DNA from: an uncultured Prevotellaceae bacterium
GTDB lineage: Bacteria > Bacteroidota > Bacteroidia > Bacteroidales > Bacteroidaceae
Length of the DNA: 26,000 nt
Reading direction: 5' to 3'
Assembly (NCBI GenBank): GCA_946539635.1
Contig: CAMNHS010000003.1
Span: 1 to 26,000 of the forward strand
Positions 23,212 to 26,000 of this stretch are shown one piece after another. The position numbers and the translations under genes were made by a program. The notes under the pieces are model-generated. The model was not told where the DNA came from. It ran no database searches and saw only the letters and a list, made by a program, of their open reading frames with translations. The first letter of the stretch is position 1; each line of letters starts with the position of its first letter.

Positions 23212-24171
23212 ATGAAACACTTAACGTTCCTTATCGTTGCAATACTCGCATTAAGCATATCCACTTCCTGCTCACGCAAGAAAGACCCTAATGCGCGTAC
23301 TGACACGTACTCCAGCGGCTCTATAACATTTGGAGCCGATGAGAGTTTCGCACCCATTATCGAAGAAGAACTGGAGGTGTTCCATTCTATTTATGTACAA
23401 GCACACTGCACTCCAAAATACATGACAGAGTCAGAGGGTATGAACCTGTTGCTTGCCAACAAACTACTGATGATGTTTACATCGCGCGATTTCAAGAAGT
23501 CAGAGTATGACAACCTTATCGCACGCGAACGCAAACCTTATACAGTACATGTTGGTTACGATGGCTTAGCCCTTATAACAAACAGGGAGAATATGGACTC
23601 TTGCATGTCAGTAAAAGATGTCAAGCGCATCCTTTCTGGTGAGGCAAAGACATGGAAAGAGGTTGGCACCCATAGCCGTTCCGGTGAGATTATAGTATGT
23701 TTTGACAACGCCACCTCAAGTGCTGTACACTATGTGGAAGACTCCATCCTTAATGGAAAACCTATAACGGCAGAAAATGCCTTTGCTACAAAGAAAACAG
23801 CAGAAGTCGTAGATTACGTAGAGAAAACTCCAAATGCTATTGGCATAATTGGCAGCAACTGGCTCAACGATAAACGCGACACAACAAATCTAACGTGGAA
23901 AAAGAATATCCGAGTGCTTGCTATCTCACGCAGTGATGATGCAACACCCGCAAATTCATACAAACCATATCAGGGATACATCTATAATGATTTTTATCCT
24001 TTCATCCGTAAAATTTATGCCCTTCTTAACGATGAACGCGGCAAATATGGTTTACCATGGGGCTTTGCACAATTCGTTGCAGCACCTAAAGGTCAAATGA
24101 TAATATTCAAAGCGGGACTACTTCCTGCATATGGCAATATATCCGTTCGTGATGTAAAAATATCAGATTAA
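23212..24171 (+). CDS. PstS-like periplasmic substrate-binding lipoprotein
   Basis: 319 residues. Seen: lipoprotein signal ending STSC with lipidated C20, followed by a basic SRKKD (not the acidic surface-export signal), so probably held in the periplasm. The body is a type-II periplasmic binding fold of the PstS/PBP-like family: ITFGADESFAPIIEEE, a TSRDF segment, VGYDGLALITN, SVKDVKRILSGEAKTW, NAIGIIGSNW and the closing GFAQFVAAPKGQMIIFKAG. No ABC transporter genes (pstA, B, C) are nearby; its neighbours are a TonB cluster and a TPR protein. Many Bacteroidota carry a PstS-like protein in this place. It may bind phosphate or have been reused as a sensor or a scaffold; that is not decided by the sequence. 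Confidence 0.85.
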   Translation: MKHLTFLIVAILALSISTSCSRKKDPNARTDTYSSGSITFGADESFAPIIEEELEVFHSIYVQAHCTPKYMTESEGMNLLLANKLLMMFTSRDFKKSEYDNLIARERKPYTVHVGYDGLALITNRENMDSCMSVKDVKRILSGEAKTWKEVGTHSRSGEIIVCFDNATSSAVHYVEDSILNGKPITAENAFATKKTAEVVDYVEKTPNAIGIIGSNWLNDKRDTTNLTWKKNIRVLAISRSDDATPANSYKPYQGYIYNDFYPFIRKIYALLNDERGKYGLPWGFAQFVAAPKGQMIIFKAGLLPAYGNISVRDVKISD

Positions 24172-24188
24172 ACAATTAAAGAAAGAAT

Positions 24189-25631
24189 ATGAAATTAAGA
24201 AACATCCTTTTCGGAGCACTGATGACATTCATCGCAGCTCCAGCGCTGGCTCAGAACAATGACTCTGACCAGCTTATGAAACAAGTATCTGAACTTATAA
24301 AGAAAGGCACGGAAGAGGCACAAGATCAGATAAAAGACATCGCTAAGGAAAACAAAAAAGATGTCAATGGTCTTGTAAGTATCGGACGTGCATATCTGTC
24401 TGTTAAAGACTATGCCAACGCAAAGTTGTACGCACAGAAAGCTATTGACCTCTTAAAGGGCAAGCCAGGCAATGCTACCCCTTATCTCCTCATGGGTAAT
24501 ATCGCCGTTGGTGAGGATAATGGTGGCGAAGCAGCTATGAACTTTCAACAGGCAATGTATGCTGACCCAAAGAATCCTGACGGATATCGTCGTTATGCAC
24601 AGATAATGAGCAAAACAGCTCCTCAGGATGCAGTGAATGCTCTTGAGACACTGAAGAGAGAATGCCCAGGCTATCCTGTTGACCTCATTGCTGCAGAGAT
24701 ATATTCAAGTGCCGGTAACATGAAGAAAGCTATCGAGTACTATAATAAGGTAAGCCTAAATGACATGAAGGATTACCAGATATCAGATTATGCTACCAAC
24801 GTATTCCTTTCTCAGGACTATCAGAAGTCACTGTCACTTGCTCAGCAGGGACATGCTAAATTCCCACGCAATGCATCATTTAACCGCCTTATTCTCTTCA
24901 ATAATACAGAATTGAAGAACTATGATGCAGCTCTTAACGGTGCAAACGACTTGTTCAACAACTCTGACTCACTCAAGGCTTCATCTTTCGACTATGGATA
25001 CTATGCACGCGCCCTCAAAGGAGCAGACAAATATGCTGAAGCTATTGAGCAGTACAAGAAGTTGCAGACTCTCGACAATGTTGATGCGCCAACAAAGGCA
25101 CAAGCAAACAAGGATATCTCTGATTGCTATAAGAAACTCTCTGACTATGCCAAGGCTGGTGAGTACCTGGACAAGTATGTAAAGGCTCAGCCACAGCAGT
25201 CTTTCTCTCTGCAAGAGGCTGTTGCATCTCTGTATGCGGACCAGTTAGCTGATGAAAAGACATCAGCAGAGGACAAAAAAATTGCATACGAGAAGGCAGA
25301 CAAAGTATATGCAGAATTGGCAACGAAGTATCCAACAAATGCTGCATACGTAGCTAACAAGCGTGCTACACTGCCATTCTCACTGCCTATTGATCAGAAG
25401 GAGCAGGTAAAACTGGCTGGTCCTCATTATGCTACCTTTACAGATATCTTAGGTGCTAAGACTGACCGTTCCGCTGGTGAGAACAAGATGCTTGCAGCTG
25501 CATACGCTACCCTCCTCTATTACTACGTAAACTGCATCGATAATATGGAGATGGGTAAAGAGGTTGCAGCTAAACTGCTTGAACTTGACCCAGAAAACGA
25601 GGGTGCTAAAGCCGTTATAGGAATGAAGTAA
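24189..25631 (+). CDS. Periplasmic tetratricopeptide-repeat protein
   Basis: 480 residues. Seen: signal peptide MKLRNILFGALMTFIAAPALA (cleavage after residue 21); helical-repeat sequence with TPR spacing over most of the body, for example VSIGRAYLSVKDYANAKLYA, LLMGNIAVGEDNGGEAAMNF, AEIYSSAGNMKKAIEYYNKV, YARALKGADKYAEAIEQYKK and DISDCYKKLSDYAKAGEYLD. A final helical part follows (about 380-480). TPR proteins are protein-binding scaffolds; here the setting beside TonB and the PstS-like protein suggests an accessory role in the envelope, by inference. It is 17 bp after the PstS-like gene and ends with a terminator. Confidence 0.88.
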   Translation: MKLRNILFGALMTFIAAPALAQNNDSDQLMKQVSELIKKGTEEAQDQIKDIAKENKKDVNGLVSIGRAYLSVKDYANAKLYAQKAIDLLKGKPGNATPYLLMGNIAVGEDNGGEAAMNFQQAMYADPKNPDGYRRYAQIMSKTAPQDAVNALETLKRECPGYPVDLIAAEIYSSAGNMKKAIEYYNKVSLNDMKDYQISDYATNVFLSQDYQKSLSLAQQGHAKFPRNASFNRLILFNNTELKNYDAALNGANDLFNNSDSLKASSFDYGYYARALKGADKYAEAIEQYKKLQTLDNVDAPTKAQANKDISDCYKKLSDYAKAGEYLDKYVKAQPQQSFSLQEAVASLYADQLADEKTSAEDKKIAYEKADKVYAELATKYPTNAAYVANKRATLPFSLPIDQKEQVKLAGPHYATFTDILGAKTDRSAGENKMLAAAYATLLYYYVNCIDNMEMGKEVAAKLLELDPENEGAKAVIGMK

Positions 25632-25658
25632 AAAGGAAAATAAGTATAGAGATAAAGA

Positions 25659-25697
25659 AAAATGAGTTACGTGATTCGCGTAACTCATTTTATTTTC
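25659..25697. terminator. Bidirectional rho-independent terminator
   Basis: A 13-pair perfect stem, AAAATGAGTTACG (25659-25671) with CGTAACTCATTTT (25679-25691), T-rich on both sides. It separates the TPR gene from the convergent tRNA gene. Confidence 0.92.
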
Positions 25698-25704
25698 CTT
25701 AATG

Positions 25705-25778
25705 TAGCGGGAGGGGGCTACGATCCCCCGACCTCCGGATTATGAATCCGACGCTCTAACCAACTGAGCTATCCCGCC
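25705..25778 (-). tRNA. tRNA-Met (CAT anticodon)
   Basis: On the minus strand a full cloverleaf is readable: acceptor GGCGGGA/TCCCGCT, D-arm GCTC...GAGC with loop AGTTGGTTA, anticodon stem TCGGA/TCCGG with loop TTCATAA, 5-base variable loop and T-stem GGGGG/CCCCC. Discriminator A73; no CCA is encoded. The anticodon arm lacks the three G-C pairs of initiator tRNA, so elongator Met is the best call; a CAT tRNA whose C is modified to read Ile (AUA) is the alternative. Odd points: a G1-U72 pair and a T-loop ATCGTAG instead of the usual TTCRANN. Confidence 0.88.
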
Positions 25779-25808
25779 ATTAAGAGGCCTGTTTTTGGAT
25801 TTCGGCTG

Positions 25809-25840
25809 CAAAGGTAATAAGAAAAAATGAGATGTGCAAA
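25809..25840 (-). promoter_or_regulatory. Promoter for the tRNA gene
   Basis: Minus strand: TTTG (plus-strand 25837-25840), 20 bases, TACCTTTG (plus-strand 25809-25816). Start expected about 25 bases upstream of the mature 5' end. Confidence 0.75.
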
Positions 25841-25910
25841 TTTTTGGCAACAAAAATATGTTTTTTATAGAACCTTTTGTTTAAAAAGTCCTCCCAATAC
25901 CTATTATTTG

Positions 25911-25918
25911 TACCTTTG
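25911..25918 (+). promoter_or_regulatory. Probable -7 box for the gene at the right edge
   Basis: TACCTTTG, a full match to TAnnTTTG, 30 bases before the ATG at 25949. No TTTG at the proper -33 distance. Confidence 0.55.
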
Positions 25919-25948
25919 AAATCAACAGAACACCTACATATATAGAAT

Positions 25949-26000
25949 ATGGCATGGAAAAATGACTTAGGCAGATGGGGTGAAGACCGTGCTGCGGAAT
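25949..26000 (+). CDS. YraN / UPF0102 family protein, N-terminal fragment (cut by the window edge)
   Basis: Only 17 codons are inside the window: MAWKNDLGRWGEDRAAE. The N-[ED]-L-G-x-x-G-E-D-x-A-A-E pattern at the very N-terminus is the start signature of UPF0102 (YraN), a small predicted nuclease of the Holliday-junction-resolvase-like fold. The promoter box upstream and the ATG support a true start. Family assignment rests on this short motif alone. Confidence 0.6.
   Translation, partial: MAWKNDLGRWGEDRAAE

Overview
The window looks like a chromosomal segment from a Bacteroidota bacterium, most likely a Prevotella-type member of the Prevotellaceae. Signs are: promoters of the Bacteroidota form (TTTG about 19-20 bases before TAnnTTTG) in front of most transcription units; weak or absent Shine-Dalgarno sequences; secreted proteins ending in the Prevotella/Bacteroides style tail (FYDISGKR..., FNISGAEVK); a TonB carrying the YPGG...IKYP form of the C-terminal domain; and an exbB-exbD-exbD-tonB cluster. 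I see no insertion sequence, phage gene, integrase or CRISPR array. The segment is a mosaic of core and envelope genes.

Layout. 1-5801 (+): two secreted glycoside hydrolases, a GH2 enzyme and a GH127-type (DUF1680) enzyme with its cysteine/zinc site intact. 5767-6588 (-): a Cof-type HAD phosphatase whose 3' end overlaps the GH127 gene by 35 bp. 6681-9038 (+): a TonB-receptor-like outer-membrane barrel that probably starts at TTG, and a compact formate/nitrite-type channel. 9119-10268: a divergent pair of small secreted proteins, one Cys-then-Met/His/Arg/Lys-rich (-), one His/Tyr/Pro-rich with a glycine zipper (+), sharing an intergenic region with face-to-face promoters and repeated TAGG boxes. 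10476-12727 (+): an Ig-like repeat protein and a small lipoprotein. 12781-15250 (-): a freestanding domain resembling the C-terminus of Bacteroidota class II ribonucleotide reductase, overlapping a helix-hairpin-helix outer-membrane barrel. 15389-19783 (+): a tight unit of standalone AICAR formyltransferase, a 61-residue basic protein, a long LptF/LptG-type permease and an aspartate aminotransferase. 20125-25631 (+): exbB-exbD-exbD-tonB, then, after a strong hairpin, a PstS-like lipoprotein and a TPR protein. 25705-25778 (-): a CAT-anticodon tRNA. 25949-26000 (+): the start of a YraN/UPF0102-type gene.

How they fit together. The ExbB/ExbD/TonB proteins would energise outer-membrane receptors, such as the barrel at 6681-8414 and whatever importer feeds the glycoside hydrolases. 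The most unusual items are the freestanding reductase-tail protein paired with a HhH barrel, the cysteine-rich/His-rich divergent pair, the small basic gene wedged by one-base and four-base overlaps between a purine enzyme and an LPS-export permease, and the terminator-like hairpin inside the TonB cluster. All functional links are inferences from the sequence alone.
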